DNA from: Pseudonocardiaceae bacterium YIM PH 21723
GTDB lineage: Bacteria; Actinomycetota; Actinomycetes; Mycobacteriales; Pseudonocardiaceae
Reading direction: 5' to 3'
Length of the DNA stretch: 64,000 nucleotides
Assembly: GCA_003600225.1 (NCBI GenBank)
Contig: QZFT01000042.1
Location: 1 to 64,000, forward strand
The position numbers were made by a program, and so were the translations under genes. A model generated the notes under the pieces. That model saw only the letters and a program-made list of their open reading frames with translations, was not told the DNA's origin and did no database searches. Of the stretch, positions 1-8,354 are shown piece by piece (within the stretch, counting starts at the first letter, position 1; every line of letters begins with the position of its first letter).

Positions 1-10
1 CCTGACAGTC

Positions 11-63
11 CCGAAGTTGGCGATGTTCGGGCAAAGAACGTGCCCGAACATCGCCAACTTCGG
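11..63. repeat. Dispersed palindrome, family A, copy 1 (3' of phoU)
   Basis: Two perfectly complementary 22-nt arms (11-32 and 42-63) beginning CCGAAGTTGGCGATG are separated by a 9-nt loop. The hairpin starts 9 nt past the phoU stop codon, so it could terminate phoU transcription. Related hairpins occur at 23555, 34567, 43637 and 50391, so this is a repeated element and not a unique terminator. Confidence 0.9.
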
Positions 64-71
64 AGCAGTAG

Positions 72-725
72 TCAGTCCTCGATGTTGGGCATGCTGCCGG
101 TGACCACGTAGATCACCCGGCGAGCGACGGCGACCGCGTGGTCGGCGAAGCGCTCGTAGAACCGGCCGAGCAGTGTCACGTCGACGGCCGTGGCCACCCC
201 GTGCGGCCACTCCGGGCTCATCAACAGGGTGAACAGGTGCTTGTGCAGGTCGTCCATCTGGTCGTCGGTCGACTCCATCTGGGCGGCCAGCTCGATGTCC
301 TGCTCCCGCAGCACCTTCTCGGCCTGGCCGGCGAGCAGCACCGCCACCCGGCCCATCTCCTCGAAGTAGCCGGCCACCTCGGCGGGCAGCACGGGCTGCG
401 GGTGCCTGCGGCGGGCCGCCTTCGCGACGTGCAGCGCCAGGTCGCCCATCCGCTCCAGGTCGTCGGCGATGTGGATCACCGAGACGACCGTGCGCAGATC
501 TCCGGCGACCGGTGCCTGCAGGGCGAGCAGGTTGAACGACTGTTCCTCGGCTGCCGAGCGGATCTCGTCGACCTTCACGTCATCGCCGATGACCTGTTCC
601 GCAATGCCGAGGTCGGCCTGAAGAAGCGCCTTGGTGGCCTCCTCGATGGCGGTGCTGACCAAACCGCACATGTCACCGAGTTGGGTACCGATAGAGCCGA
701 GTTGTTCATGGTAGGCCTCACGCAT
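72..725 (-). CDS. phoU: PhoU phosphate-signalling protein
   Basis: PhoU is a cytoplasmic regulator that couples the Pst phosphate transporter to the PhoR/PhoP two-component system. The 217-residue product has the family length and two PhoU helical-bundle repeats; the segments [16 protein letters not shown] and [16 protein letters not shown] carry the metal-binding E/DxxxD pattern. The chosen start (MREAYHEQL) matches the usual PhoU N-terminus; the frame stays open to 791 but that extension does not look conserved. No pst gene is adjacent: the pst operon in this window lies 41 kb away. A PHO-box-like direct repeat lies 40-60 nt upstream, and a strong hairpin follows the stop codon. Confidence 0.93.
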   Translation of the reverse strand: MREAYHEQLGSIGTQLGDMCGLVSTAIEEATKALLQADLGIAEQVIGDDVKVDEIRSAAEEQSFNLLALQAPVAGDLRTVVSVIHIADDLERMGDLALHVAKAARRRHPQPVLPAEVAGYFEEMGRVAVLLAGQAEKVLREQDIELAAQMESTDDQMDDLHKHLFTLLMSPEWPHGVATAVDVTLLGRFYERFADHAVAVARRVIYVVTGSMPNIED

Positions 726-764
726 GACCACAGCGTACGGGCAGCTTGTCGCAAATAAGGCATA

Positions 765-786
765 GCCGGGTGAATCGAAGATGAAG
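765..786 (-). promoter_or_regulatory. Candidate PHO box upstream of phoU
   Basis: Read on the minus strand, two adjacent 11-nt units, CTTCATCTTCG and ATTCACCCGGC, resemble the actinobacterial PhoP direct-repeat unit (GTTCAYYYRSG type). They lie 40-61 nt upstream of the phoU start, a sensible position for activation. This is a motif match by eye; no score was computed. Confidence 0.45.
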
Positions 787-853
787 CGCAACGAAAACCA
801 CTGACGGCTGAATCGATGTGTTCAGTAAAAACAGATTATGTATAGCTGATCGA

Positions 854-3568
854 TTACTGGCAATTGCCGATCAGGCCGACCGCTCCGGCACTGCCGCCGC
901 CCGCCGGCTTCTTGATCTCTCCGGCGAAGTCCTGGCCGAGGCGCAACTGGATCGCGCCGCCCAGCGCGGGGTCCTCCTCGGGGACCGACCCCGGGACCGC
1001 CTGCAGCACCTTCTGTGCCGCCCCGGACATCGCCGAGGAGAAGCGGACGACGGTCTTGGCGCCGGTGGACGAGTTGTCCGTGCGCACCACCACGAAGCCG
1101 GCGGAACGCAGCCCGTCGGCCACCTGCTGACCGGCGCCGTCCTTGGCGGAACCGTTGAGCACCTGCACCCGGATCTCGCCGCTGCCGTCCGCGCTCTTCG
1201 TGTCACCCGGCAGCGGAGTGCCGTCGATCAACGCGTTGAACAGGGAGTTCGTCTCGTTCGGCGCGGGCTTGACCTGCCCGGTGCTCTCCTCGGGCGCCTG
1301 GGTGGGCAGCGGCACGAAGCGCACGTTCTCCGCGGGCACCGCGTTCAGGTCACTGCCGAGCGAGCGCAGCCCGTCCATGCCGACGTTCTCGCCGTAGCTG
1401 AACGAGCCGAGGGCGTTGCGCAGCGAGCGCAGCCCACCGAGGTCGAACACCGTCTTGTCCGCGCTCTTGCGCAGCAGGGCGAGCAGCAGCTGCTGCTGCC
1501 GCTGGGCCACCGTGGTGCTGTCCGGCCCGGCCGCTCCCGCAGCCGCGGGCGTGCCCTTGGCGAACTGCAGCGCCTGGTCGCCGTTCAGGTTGTTGCTGCA
1601 CACGTCGACGCCACCGAGCGCGGTGGCGATCGCCGGGTAGCCCTTCACGTCCAGGCTGAGGAAGTGGTTGATCGACAGGCCGGTGAGGTCGGTGACCTTC
1701 TGCGTCAGGCACTTCGGGCCACCGCCGCTGTACGCCTGGCCGAGGCTCACGTTCTGCGAGGCGGCCAGCCGCTCGTTCTTGTACGACTTGTCGGACAGGT
1801 TCCAGCGTTCGCAGTCGGCGTTGTCGATGCTCAGGTTCGGCGGGAAGGCGACGACGACCGCGCGCCTGCCCTGGGCCGGCATGTGCACCACCATCATGGT
1901 GCTCTTGTCGGCCTGTCCGTCGGTGCTGACGATCAGGTAGTTGTTCGCCTCGGTCTGCGCCGCGGCGTTGCGCACCTTGCTCTTGTCGACCTGCAGGGCG
2001 GCGACCTCGTCGATACCGCCCGACATCCAGCTCTTCACCGCGATGCCGCCACCGACACCGGCCACCATCAGAACCGCCGCGGCGATGACGGTTGCCCGCA
2101 TCGCCTTACCGAATTTTGGGTTGCGACGTAGCTTTTGTAGCTTTTGCACCGCCTCGGCGCCCGGACCGTCGTAATCGTCGAGCGAGTCCTGGTTGTCCAG
2201 CCAGGGCATGAGTTTCGACCATCGCCGCTGGCGCTTCTTCTCCTCGGCGATCATCTCGTCGTGCACCGCGGAGAACCGCGCCAGTGTGGCGTCGATCTTC
2301 TTCCGCTGGTCGTCCAGCTCCGGCACGTCGACGGCGGCGATCGTGGTCGTCACCGCGGCGGGCGGTTCCGGCTCACGGCGCTTGTTGCGGCCCCAGCGGC
2401 CACGCGCCGGCGGCGCGTCCTGCGGCATGGACGCGGGCAGCTCCGGCGGAGCGTCCATCGTGTCCAGATCCGGCAGCGGCTCCCGGATGGCGGTCTCCGC
2501 CAGCATTTCCGGGGTGCCGAAACCGCCGGGCGGGATCGGGTGCCGTCCGGTGGCGGCGCTGCGCCCGGTGAAGGCGTTGGCCAGCGAGCGCGACGGTTTG
2601 CCCGGCGCGACCGGGGTCGGCATGGGACCGCTGATCGGGTCGAGCGGCGAGTTGCGGCCGGCGCCGTTGGCGAGCGGGCGCCGGGTCTCCTCGGTGCGCA
2701 GCACGCTGTTCACCGGAGGCGGTGACGGCGGCAGCGCGGGGAGCACCGGCGGTGCGGGCAGCCTGGGCATCGAGCCCGGCTCACCGGTCACCGGCCGGAA
2801 GCGGGCGCCACTCGGCTGGCCGCCGGGAGGCGTGGTGTAGCCGACAGGTGCGGGCGGCGGGAAGCCACCCGTCGGCGGCTGCACCGGCTGCTGCCCGGTA
2901 GGCGACTGCACCGGCTGTGCTCCGGTCACCGAGTTCGGGCGCATGCCACCGTTCGGCGGCACATTCGGTCGAACTCGTGCCCGCGACGGGGTTTGCGGCG
3001 CTTCCGGCCGGGGCACCCTCGGCTGAGAGGTGGCAGCCGGACCGGGCTGCAGGTACTGCGCGGGCGACGGCCGCTGGGCCGCCGTTGCCGCCGTTGACTG
3101 CTGCCAGCCGGGCAACGGAGTGATGTTGCGCCGGGACTCGACCGCTGCCTGCTCGGCTTCCTCGCGCTTACGTCGTTCGCTGCGGCTGAGCCGCCCACCT
3201 TGCGTGCTATCCGAGGGCATGGGATTCGGGGCCACTCGGCGTCGTCCGTCCTGCCGGCTCGTGGGGAGCGCCGGCGGAACGTCAGACCCACTCGGGATGT
3301 GGGTACTTGAAGCACCACGGGTTCTAGCGGATCGGGACTGCTTGGCCATCAAGTCTGCAACAGTGATCGCGCTGGTGTCACCGGTCGACCGGTTGTGCCG
3401 GTTCGGCCGTTCCTCGCGCGAGTTGTCCCAAGATCCACTACTGGTACCGGGGCTTTCGTCGTATCGACGCGAACCTCGGGGACCGATACCGCCGTGGCGT
3501 GGGTCTTCCGGCACCGATCTCCTTCCTGGCTCGCTAAGCCTTCCGGCGCAGGGGCGGCTGGGGTGCAC
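854..3568 (-). CDS. LCP (LytR-CpsA-Psr) family envelope protein with LytR_C domain
   Basis: LCP enzymes transfer lipid-linked glycopolymers such as arabinogalactan or teichoic acids onto peptidoglycan outside the membrane. The protein begins with about 450 Pro/Arg-rich, probably disordered cytoplasmic residues, then one membrane segment (VIAAAVLMVAGVGGGIAV), an LCP domain (region around VVVAFPPNLSI to the LLALLRKS helix) and a C-terminal LytR_C domain (IRVQVLNGSAKDGAGQQVAD...). The start is uncertain. An internal ATG at 3349 (MAKQSRSARTRG) is possible, but the preceding ITVADLM is a motif I have seen in such tails, so a longer N-terminus is also plausible. At up to 904 residues it is long for the family because of the disordered tail. 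Confidence 0.85.
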   Translation of the reverse strand: MHPSRPCAGRLSEPGRRSVPEDPRHGGIGPRGSRRYDESPGTSSGSWDNSREERPNRHNRSTGDTSAITVADLMAKQSRSARTRGASSTHIPSGSDVPPALPTSRQDGRRRVAPNPMPSDSTQGGRLSRSERRKREEAEQAAVESRRNITPLPGWQQSTAATAAQRPSPAQYLQPGPAATSQPRVPRPEAPQTPSRARVRPNVPPNGGMRPNSVTGAQPVQSPTGQQPVQPPTGGFPPPAPVGYTTPPGGQPSGARFRPVTGEPGSMPRLPAPPVLPALPPSPPPVNSVLRTEETRRPLANGAGRNSPLDPISGPMPTPVAPGKPSRSLANAFTGRSAATGRHPIPPGGFGTPEMLAETAIREPLPDLDTMDAPPELPASMPQDAPPARGRWGRNKRREPEPPAAVTTTIAAVDVPELDDQRKKIDATLARFSAVHDEMIAEEKKRQRRWSKLMPWLDNQDSLDDYDGPGAEAVQKLQKLRRNPKFGKAMRATVIAAAVLMVAGVGGGIAVKSWMSGGIDEVAALQVDKSKVRNAAAQTEANNYLIVSTDGQADKSTMMVVHMPAQGRRAVVVAFPPNLSIDNADCERWNLSDKSYKNERLAASQNVSLGQAYSGGGPKCLTQKVTDLTGLSINHFLSLDVKGYPAIATALGGVDVCSNNLNGDQALQFAKGTPAAAGAAGPDSTTVAQRQQQLLLALLRKSADKTVFDLGGLRSLRNALGSFSYGENVGMDGLRSLGSDLNAVPAENVRFVPLPTQAPEESTGQVKPAPNETNSLFNALIDGTPLPGDTKSADGSGEIRVQVLNGSAKDGAGQQVADGLRSAGFVVVRTDNSSTGAKTVVRFSSAMSGAAQKVLQAVPGSVPEEDPALGGAIQLRLGQDFAGEIKKPAGGGSAGAVGLIGNCQ

Positions 3569-3764
3569 GCCCGCCTGCGAAGCTGGTGGTCACGCCCCTG
3601 ATGCCTCGGGGAAAGCGTCACGGCGTGGTACCTGATACACCAGATAGTACGGTTTTAGAGTCGTGCTGACGACTAACGATCGAAATACTCTCACTGTCCG
3701 TATGGCAGCGCTAGAGCCTTAATAGCCTAAACGGGTGGAACTTCTGCGACGTTAGGCACTGACA
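3569..3764. other. Intergenic gap between LCP and GGDEF genes
   Basis: About 200 nt of lower-GC sequence without a supported gene. It should carry the LCP gene promoter (minus strand). I see no clear hairpin. Confidence 0.5.
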
Positions 3765-4667
3765 TCAGAGAAGACCGACTACTCGTGTCTGTGCGATCGC
3801 TCGCCGGCCACCCGCTGCGCCGGCAAGCCTAACTTCTCCGCCCACACGGTATGCCACCGCGTTCCGGCCGGCCTGCTTGACCGCGTACAGCAGCGTGTCA
3901 GCGCGCAGAAGCTGCTGTTCAGGGGCCGCCATGCTGTCCGCATGCCGTCCCGGCTCGTGCGCGATGCCGATGCTGACCGTGACACGTAGATCCGGGGCGA
4001 TCTGTGCCCAAGGATAGCGCTCGACCCGATCCCGGGCCGTCTCGCACACCAGCGTCGCCTCGTCCGCGCAGGTGTTGGGCAACACCAGGGCGAATTCGTC
4101 ACCGCCGTAGCGGGCGCAGAACCCGCCGCCCGGCAGACCCTGCTGCAGCAGCTCCACCACCCGGCGCAGCACCCGGTCGCCGATCAGGTGCCCGTAGGTG
4201 TCGTTGACCTGCTTGAACCAGTCCAGGTCGACCAGTGCCAGGCCGAGGCCGTTGCTGAGCTGTCGGGGATCAGCAAGCAGCACCCGCAGGTTCTGGTCGA
4301 GGTAACGCCGGTTGTAGGTGGCGGTGAGGCTGTCGCGGATGCTCTGCTCCACGGCCTCCGCGTTCTGCTGGCGGAGCCGGTCGACCTCCCGGCGCAGCTG
4401 CTCCGGGAGCCGAGGGGGCTCCTGTTCGCCGCCCTTGGTCAGGTCGAGGGCAGAACGCAGGTGGTGGTAGGCCTGCTGCCACTGGTTCTGGCTCGCCAGC
4501 CGCTCGGCCATCGACTGGTGCAGTTCGATCAGGCCTGCCCGGTAGTCCGCCTCGCGCTGAGTGATGTCGGCGCGAGTCGGGTTAGCGCTTTCCGTTCGTC
4601 TGGCATCCAGGTAGGAGGGCACGCCGCTCCGGCTGGTCTCCCCAGATTCGGGTCGCAAGACGCTCAT
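3765..4667 (-). CDS. Diguanylate cyclase (GGDEF domain)
   Basis: Predicted to make the second messenger cyclic di-GMP from two GTP. Residues 30-105 are helical and resemble a TPR-like or coiled-coil region (READYRAGLIELHQSM, QQAYHHLRSALDL). The GGDEF domain starts near DSLTATYNRRYLD (residues 112-124), has the metal-binding DLDWFKQVND and an intact GGDEF at 188-192 in RYGGDEFAL, so it is probably active. No RxxD inhibitory site is visible five residues before GGDEF. The start at 4667 is set by GGGAGGTGA eight nt upstream; the frame is open further upstream to 4844. No membrane segment is seen, so it is probably cytoplasmic. Confidence 0.9.
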   Translation of the reverse strand: MSVLRPESGETSRSGVPSYLDARRTESANPTRADITQREADYRAGLIELHQSMAERLASQNQWQQAYHHLRSALDLTKGGEQEPPRLPEQLRREVDRLRQQNAEAVEQSIRDSLTATYNRRYLDQNLRVLLADPRQLSNGLGLALVDLDWFKQVNDTYGHLIGDRVLRRVVELLQQGLPGGGFCARYGGDEFALVLPNTCADEATLVCETARDRVERYPWAQIAPDLRVTVSIGIAHEPGRHADSMAAPEQQLLRADTLLYAVKQAGRNAVAYRVGGEVRLAGAAGGRRAIAQTRVVGLL

Positions 4668-4847
4668 CGCGTTCACCTCCCTTCTCCGGTGGTGTCGTCG
4701 GCTCCGGGGCATGCCTTGAGTGGTGCGTCCCTCCAGACGCAGAACTTCGCTCGACTGGTTGACGACACCTTGCTCCGCACAGGTGACGCACTGTGATTTG
4801 GAACGCTCCGTGTCCGAACGTTTCGACAAATGTCGACAGGACACGTA

Positions 4848-5273
4848 TCACCGTGTGCAGGGCGCGAATCCGTAACTTCTTCCATTACGGATCACCACAT
4901 GCTTCATACCGATTTGATTACTGTCCGTTGCAAATTCTCCGACCTGCGACGCGAGCACCGCGATGCCGAAAACTCGCCCGGAAGGGTGAGTTCGCTGGCC
5001 GGGAGGAAGCCATCCGGGGTCGACCTGAAGGGTGCCCGGTTGCGGTTCCAGGAACACGCTCCGCCGAAGGGGTTCACACCCCGATCGGATGATCTCCGGA
5101 TCTTGGGTCCGGCTGAAGAACTCGTCCTGCGCCTCCGGCCCGCGGGCGGCAGCCGCGTTCCAGTCGGCGAAGTAGGCGTCGACCAGGGCGCGCTCGGCGG
5201 GCCACACGGATAGTGCGGAGGGTTCGCCGGTGCACAGCAGCAGCACGGCGAGGGCGATCGCCGCCGGCCGCAC
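4848..5273 (-). CDS. Small exported protein of unknown function
   Basis: The 141-residue product starts with a hydrophobic signal-like segment (IALAVLLLCTG) and has a mixed alpha/beta mature part with two further cysteines (CEPL, CTR). The cysteine in LLLCTG is not in a good lipobox, so secretion is likelier than lipidation. The start is GTG. It begins 4 nt after the stop of the dihydrouridine synthase gene, so the two are probably co-transcribed; the pairing gives no obvious functional hint. I do not recognise the family. Confidence 0.65.
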   Translation of the reverse strand: MRPAAIALAVLLLCTGEPSALSVWPAERALVDAYFADWNAAAARGPEAQDEFFSRTQDPEIIRSGCEPLRRSVFLEPQPGTLQVDPGWLPPGQRTHPSGRVFGIAVLASQVGEFATDSNQIGMKHVVIRNGRSYGFAPCTR

Positions 5274-5277
5274 GGGC

Positions 5278-6405
5278 CTAGCCCCCCGAGTGCATCAGCT
5301 CGGCGCCCAGCGGTACCGCCGGGTCGTCCGGATCGGCCAGCCAGTTCTCCGGCAGGACGACCTTCGCCGCCGAGCCCTGGCGGCCCCGCGGCCCCTCGGC
5401 TCCGTCGGGGAAGGGCGCCTCGTGGTCGAGCTGGGCGAGCAGGTCGTCCAGCTCGTCGAGGGTGCTGACCAGCCCGAAGCTGGAGCGCAGCTGGGAGCCG
5501 ACGGGGAAGCCCTTGAGGTACCAGGCCATGTGTTTGCGCAGGTCACGCAGGCCCTTGTTCGGGCCGAGGTGCTCCAGGAGCAGGACGGCGTGCTGCCGCA
5601 GCACCTGTGCCACCTCGCCGAGTCTCGGCCCGACGGGCATCGGCTCGCCGCGGAAGGCGGCCTGCAGTTCGCCGAACAGCCACGGCCTGCCCAGGCAGCC
5701 GCGGCCGACCACGACACCGTCGCAGCCGGTCTTGGCGACCATGTCCAGGGCGTCCTGCGCGCAGAAGATGTCACCGTTGCCCAGTACCGGGATGTGCTGC
5801 ACGTGCTGCTTCAGCGCCGCGATGCGCTCCCAGTCCGCCTCGCCGGAGTAGCGCTGGCTCGCTGTGCGCGCGTGCAGCGCGACGGCCTTGGCGCCCTCCT
5901 CCTGGGCGATGCGACCGGCATCCAGGTAGGTGATGTGCTCGTCGTCGATGCCGATGCGGAACTTCACCGTCACCGGGATGTCCCCGGCGTTGGCCACGGC
6001 GGCCCGGACGATGTTGCCGAACAGCCGCCGCTTGTACGGCAGCGCGGCGCCGCCGCCCTTACGCGTCACCTTGGGCACCGGGCAGCCGAAGTTCATGTCG
6101 ATGTGGTCGGCGAGGTTCTCCTCGACGATCATCTTCACGGCCAGGCCCATGGTCGCCGGATCGACGCCGTACAGCTGCATCGACCGCGGGTGCTCGTCCG
6201 GATCGAAGGCGATCATGTGCATCGTGGTCGCGTCCCGCTCCACCAGCGCCCGCGCGGTGATCATCTCGCAGACGTACAGCCCGGCGCCGTACTGGCGGCA
6301 CAGGCGGCGGAAGGCGACGTTGGTGATGCCGGCCATCGGGGCCAGCACCACGGGCGGATCGACCTCGTAGGGCCCGATCCGCAGCGTGGGAGTGGTGGCT
6401 GGCAT
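5278..6405 (-). CDS. dusB: tRNA-dihydrouridine synthase (DusB-type)
   Basis: An FMN-dependent enzyme that reduces uridine to dihydrouridine in the tRNA D-loop using NADPH. The TIM-barrel hallmarks are present: LAPMAGITNVAFR near the N-terminus, the catalytic cysteine in MNFGCPVPKVTRKGGGAAL, the FMN/phosphate segment VTVKFRIG, HARTASQRYSG, and the late-barrel GNGDI and VVVGRGCLGRPW motifs. At 375 residues it has the usual length. Assignment to the DusB branch, the usual single actinobacterial Dus, is by family resemblance. Confidence 0.93.
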   Translation of the reverse strand: MPATTPTLRIGPYEVDPPVVLAPMAGITNVAFRRLCRQYGAGLYVCEMITARALVERDATTMHMIAFDPDEHPRSMQLYGVDPATMGLAVKMIVEENLADHIDMNFGCPVPKVTRKGGGAALPYKRRLFGNIVRAAVANAGDIPVTVKFRIGIDDEHITYLDAGRIAQEEGAKAVALHARTASQRYSGEADWERIAALKQHVQHIPVLGNGDIFCAQDALDMVAKTGCDGVVVGRGCLGRPWLFGELQAAFRGEPMPVGPRLGEVAQVLRQHAVLLLEHLGPNKGLRDLRKHMAWYLKGFPVGSQLRSSFGLVSTLDELDDLLAQLDHEAPFPDGAEGPRGRQGSAAKVVLPENWLADPDDPAVPLGAELMHSGG

Positions 6406-6464
6406 GACCCCATTGTCCGCGATGCGCCGCGATCGACGAAATTCGTCCCGTCCTGGACTGAAAG

Positions 6465-6842
6465 TCAGGGTTTGGCCAGCTGGCTGACTCGCTGGAAAGA
6501 CAGGCCGAGAACCTTGCCGGCCTCGCGTTGGGAGATGCCCTTGCTGAGCAGCTTCTGGACGGCGGCACGCGACTCCGAAGCAGCTTCCGACTGCTTTCGA
6601 GCGGCCTCTTCGCGAAGCATCTCGGCCCGGGCGAGATGCTCCTGGATCTCGCTCGGTAGCTTCACGACCAAGTGCAGGTCGTAGTCCTCGCGGGTGAGTC
6701 CGTCCATGATTTCAATGAGCTCGCAGGCCATGGTCTCCACGTCCGCGTAGCGAAGCGCCTGGGTTGATCGGTTGATCTCTGGAACGCGGACGAACCAGAA
6801 CCTTCCATCGCGAGTCACTTCGGCGTTGTAGGTCCTTTTCAT
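6465..6842 (-). CDS. HicB-like antitoxin with C-terminal helix-turn-helix
   Basis: The 125-residue protein starts with the degenerate RNase-H-like HicB fold (YNAEVTRDGRFWFVRVPEIN, then TQALRYADVETMACELIEIM) and ends with a charged helix and a helix-turn-helix (GISQREAGKVLGLSFQRVSQL) that probably binds its own promoter. Its ATG overlaps the stop codon of the upstream HicA-like frame by 4 nt (ATGA), the standard toxin-antitoxin coupling. A longer in-frame reading from 7046 exists but translates the toxin gene out of frame, so it was not used. It would neutralise the adjacent toxin, whose reading frame is broken here. Confidence 0.82.
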   Translation of the reverse strand: MKRTYNAEVTRDGRFWFVRVPEINRSTQALRYADVETMACELIEIMDGLTREDYDLHLVVKLPSEIQEHLARAEMLREEAARKQSEAASESRAAVQKLLSKGISQREAGKVLGLSFQRVSQLAKP

Positions 6843-7054
6843 TTCCGCCACCATCCCTCCCCGAGCACGTCTTGGCATTCCTTGAAGATGTCCACGGCGA
6901 AAATCTCGCCCAGCTCGGTGTGGCGCGGGATGGGGATCATCACGCCGTCGAGTGTGTAGACCGTGTGGTTTGCACCCTCTCGCAGGAGCACCCACTTCAC
7001 CTTCTTGCGTTTTGCTGCGGCCGCGATCTTTTTGACGACCTCTCATCGCTTCAC
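6839..7054 (-). pseudogene. HicA-like toxin frame with stop at codon 4
   Basis: HicA toxins are small dsRBD-fold mRNA interferases. From the GTG at 7054 the frame reads V-K-R-stop and then continues as a good HicA: EVVKKIAAAAKRKKVKW, the catalytic-type segment LLREGANHTVYTL, the strand VMIPIPRH and a WWRK end that overlaps the antitoxin start. A TGA (7045-7043) interrupts the expected MKRxE N-terminus. The ATG at 7046 is one base out of frame, so either one substitution or one indel would explain it. No start codon follows until a GTG inside the first strand, which would remove helix 1. The toxin is therefore probably dead, unless the stop is a sequence error. Confidence 0.75.
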
Positions 7055-7195
7055 ACCCTACGTCTAGTGCAGGATAGATCCAAGCGTCAAGTCCGGGCTA
7101 GACGAACCACTCGATTCGGGCCGTGTCCCAGGCGCACCCTGTGGACAACTCTGGGGATAACCCGGTTTCCCGGTGGATAGAGCCTTGCTGAGCTG

Positions 7196-7777
7196 CTAAA
7201 AGTCCAGGGCGTCCAGGTGTCGGCGGATGACCGCCATGGCCTCCTCGCAGCTGAGAACCCCGGGCAGCAGGGTCGTCGTGAAGGTGAGGCCGTCCATGAC
7301 CGCGCACAGCCGCTCGGTCTCCGCGGCCAGGTCCAGCCGGGGGCGGTGGGACAGGATCCGGGCGAACAGCCGGCGCTGACCGCGCGCCAGTTCCTCGGCA
7401 TGCGGGCGCAGGCTCTCGTTGGTGCGGGCGGCGTGCGCGAACTCCAGCCAGACCGAGCACTCGCGGCGCCGGACCTCGTCGACGGGGAGCAGCTCGGCCA
7501 GCATGTCCTCCACCACGACGCGGCGGTCGGTGCACTCGGGGATGCGCGCGACGTGTTCGAGCAGCCGGGCGCTGATCGAGTCGCTCATGGCGTTCAACGC
7601 GAACAGCATCAGGTCGTCGTGGCTCTCGAAGTAGTGCCGCACCGAGCCGAGCGCCAGGCCCGCCTCCTCGGCCACCACTCGCAGTGAGGCGCCGGCGAAA
7701 CCGGCGCGCTCGATCACCCGGAAGACGGCCTGGGCCACCTCATGTCTGCGCTGGTCAGGGTCCACGATCTTGGGCAC
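7196..7777 (-). CDS. TetR-family transcriptional regulator
   Basis: A 193-residue repressor-type protein. The N-terminal helix-turn-helix (AGASLRVVAEEAGLALGSVRHYF) is clear. The C-terminal ligand domain (MDGLTFTTTLLPGVLS region) resembles the BetI/TetR_C_6 kind. The GTG at 7777 is preferred because the frame beyond it is short and unconserved. It diverges from a membrane-protein gene, with two short palindromes in the 65-nt gap that could be its operators, so it probably regulates itself and that neighbour. Confidence 0.88.
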   Translation of the reverse strand: MPKIVDPDQRRHEVAQAVFRVIERAGFAGASLRVVAEEAGLALGSVRHYFESHDDLMLFALNAMSDSISARLLEHVARIPECTDRRVVVEDMLAELLPVDEVRRRECSVWLEFAHAARTNESLRPHAEELARGQRRLFARILSHRPRLDLAAETERLCAVMDGLTFTTTLLPGVLSCEEAMAVIRRHLDALDF

Positions 7778-7787
7778 CTGTTCTTTA

Positions 7788-7826
7788 TAGCACCACTGTG
7801 CTAATTTATTTGGCACAGTCATGCCA
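7788..7826. promoter_or_regulatory. Candidate TetR operators in divergent promoter
   Basis: Two inverted repeats lie between the divergent genes: TAGCAC-CACT-GTGCTA (7788-7803) and TGGCA-CAGTCA-TGCCA (7811-7826). Their position fits autoregulation by the adjacent TetR protein. The assignment is inferred from symmetry and location only. Confidence 0.4.
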
Positions 7827-7841
7827 TATAAGGGGGATGTT

Positions 7842-8354
7842 GTGACCGTTCTGATCGTGATCGCGGTGATCGGGCTGGTGGTGAAGCGGTTCGCCGGGGA
7901 GCCGCTGAGCGCGCGGGAGCTGTTCCTGCCGCCGCTGATCCTGGTGGGGATCGGCGCCTATCAGATGTGGAACCTGCCGGCGGTGACCGTCACCGATGTG
8001 GTCTGGGTGGTCCTGACCTCGATGGTGGGCGTACTGGCGGGCATGGCCCGGGGCGCCACCATCCGGCTGTTCGAGCGGGACGGCATGCTGCATCAGCGCT
8101 ACACGCCGTGGACCGTGCTGATCTGGGTCGTCGGGCTCGGCGCGGGCTTCGGGCTGGGCTTCCTGGCGCTGAACTTCGGCATGCACGCGGAGGCGAAGCC
8201 GATGATCCTGTCCATCGGCGTCAGCCTGCTCGGCGAAATGCTGATCATCGGGCCGCGGGCGCTGAAGAGCGGGATCCCGTTCGCCCCGGACCGGCGTTCC
8301 GGCGCCCGCGGGATCAGCCCGCTGGCGCCGGAACAGCGGTTCAGAAGTCGGTAG
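7842..8354 (+). CDS. Four-segment integral membrane protein
   Basis: The 170-residue product has about four hydrophobic segments (VLIVIAVIGLVV, FLPPLILVGIGAY, VVWVVLTSMVGVLAG, WTVLIWVVGLGAGFGLGF) and a short charged tail. The arrangement recalls the CcdC/DUF1453 group of small membrane proteins, but I cannot confirm this. The GTG at 7842 is chosen because AGGGGGA lies 4-5 nt upstream; an ATG at 7821 is in frame but overlaps the putative operator. Its expression is probably controlled by the divergent TetR regulator. The 3' end overlaps the convergent SodC-like gene by 14 nt. Confidence 0.75.
   Translation: MTVLIVIAVIGLVVKRFAGEPLSARELFLPPLILVGIGAYQMWNLPAVTVTDVVWVVLTSMVGVLAGMARGATIRLFERDGMLHQRYTPWTVLIWVVGLGAGFGLGFLALNFGMHAEAKPMILSIGVSLLGEMLIIGPRALKSGIPFAPDRRSGARGISPLAPEQRFRSR

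Noticed and set aside
818-2131. Long plus-strand reading frame opposite the LCP gene
   Set aside because: It is antisense to a clear LCP/LytR_C coding sequence, has Arg/Ala/Val-rich low-complexity composition and no recognisable domain.
6465-7046. 193-residue reading with a long Arg-rich N-terminus before the HicB-like domain
   Set aside because: The N-terminal 68 residues are the HicA toxin gene read out of frame; the antitoxin start at 6842 with the ATGA overlap is far better.
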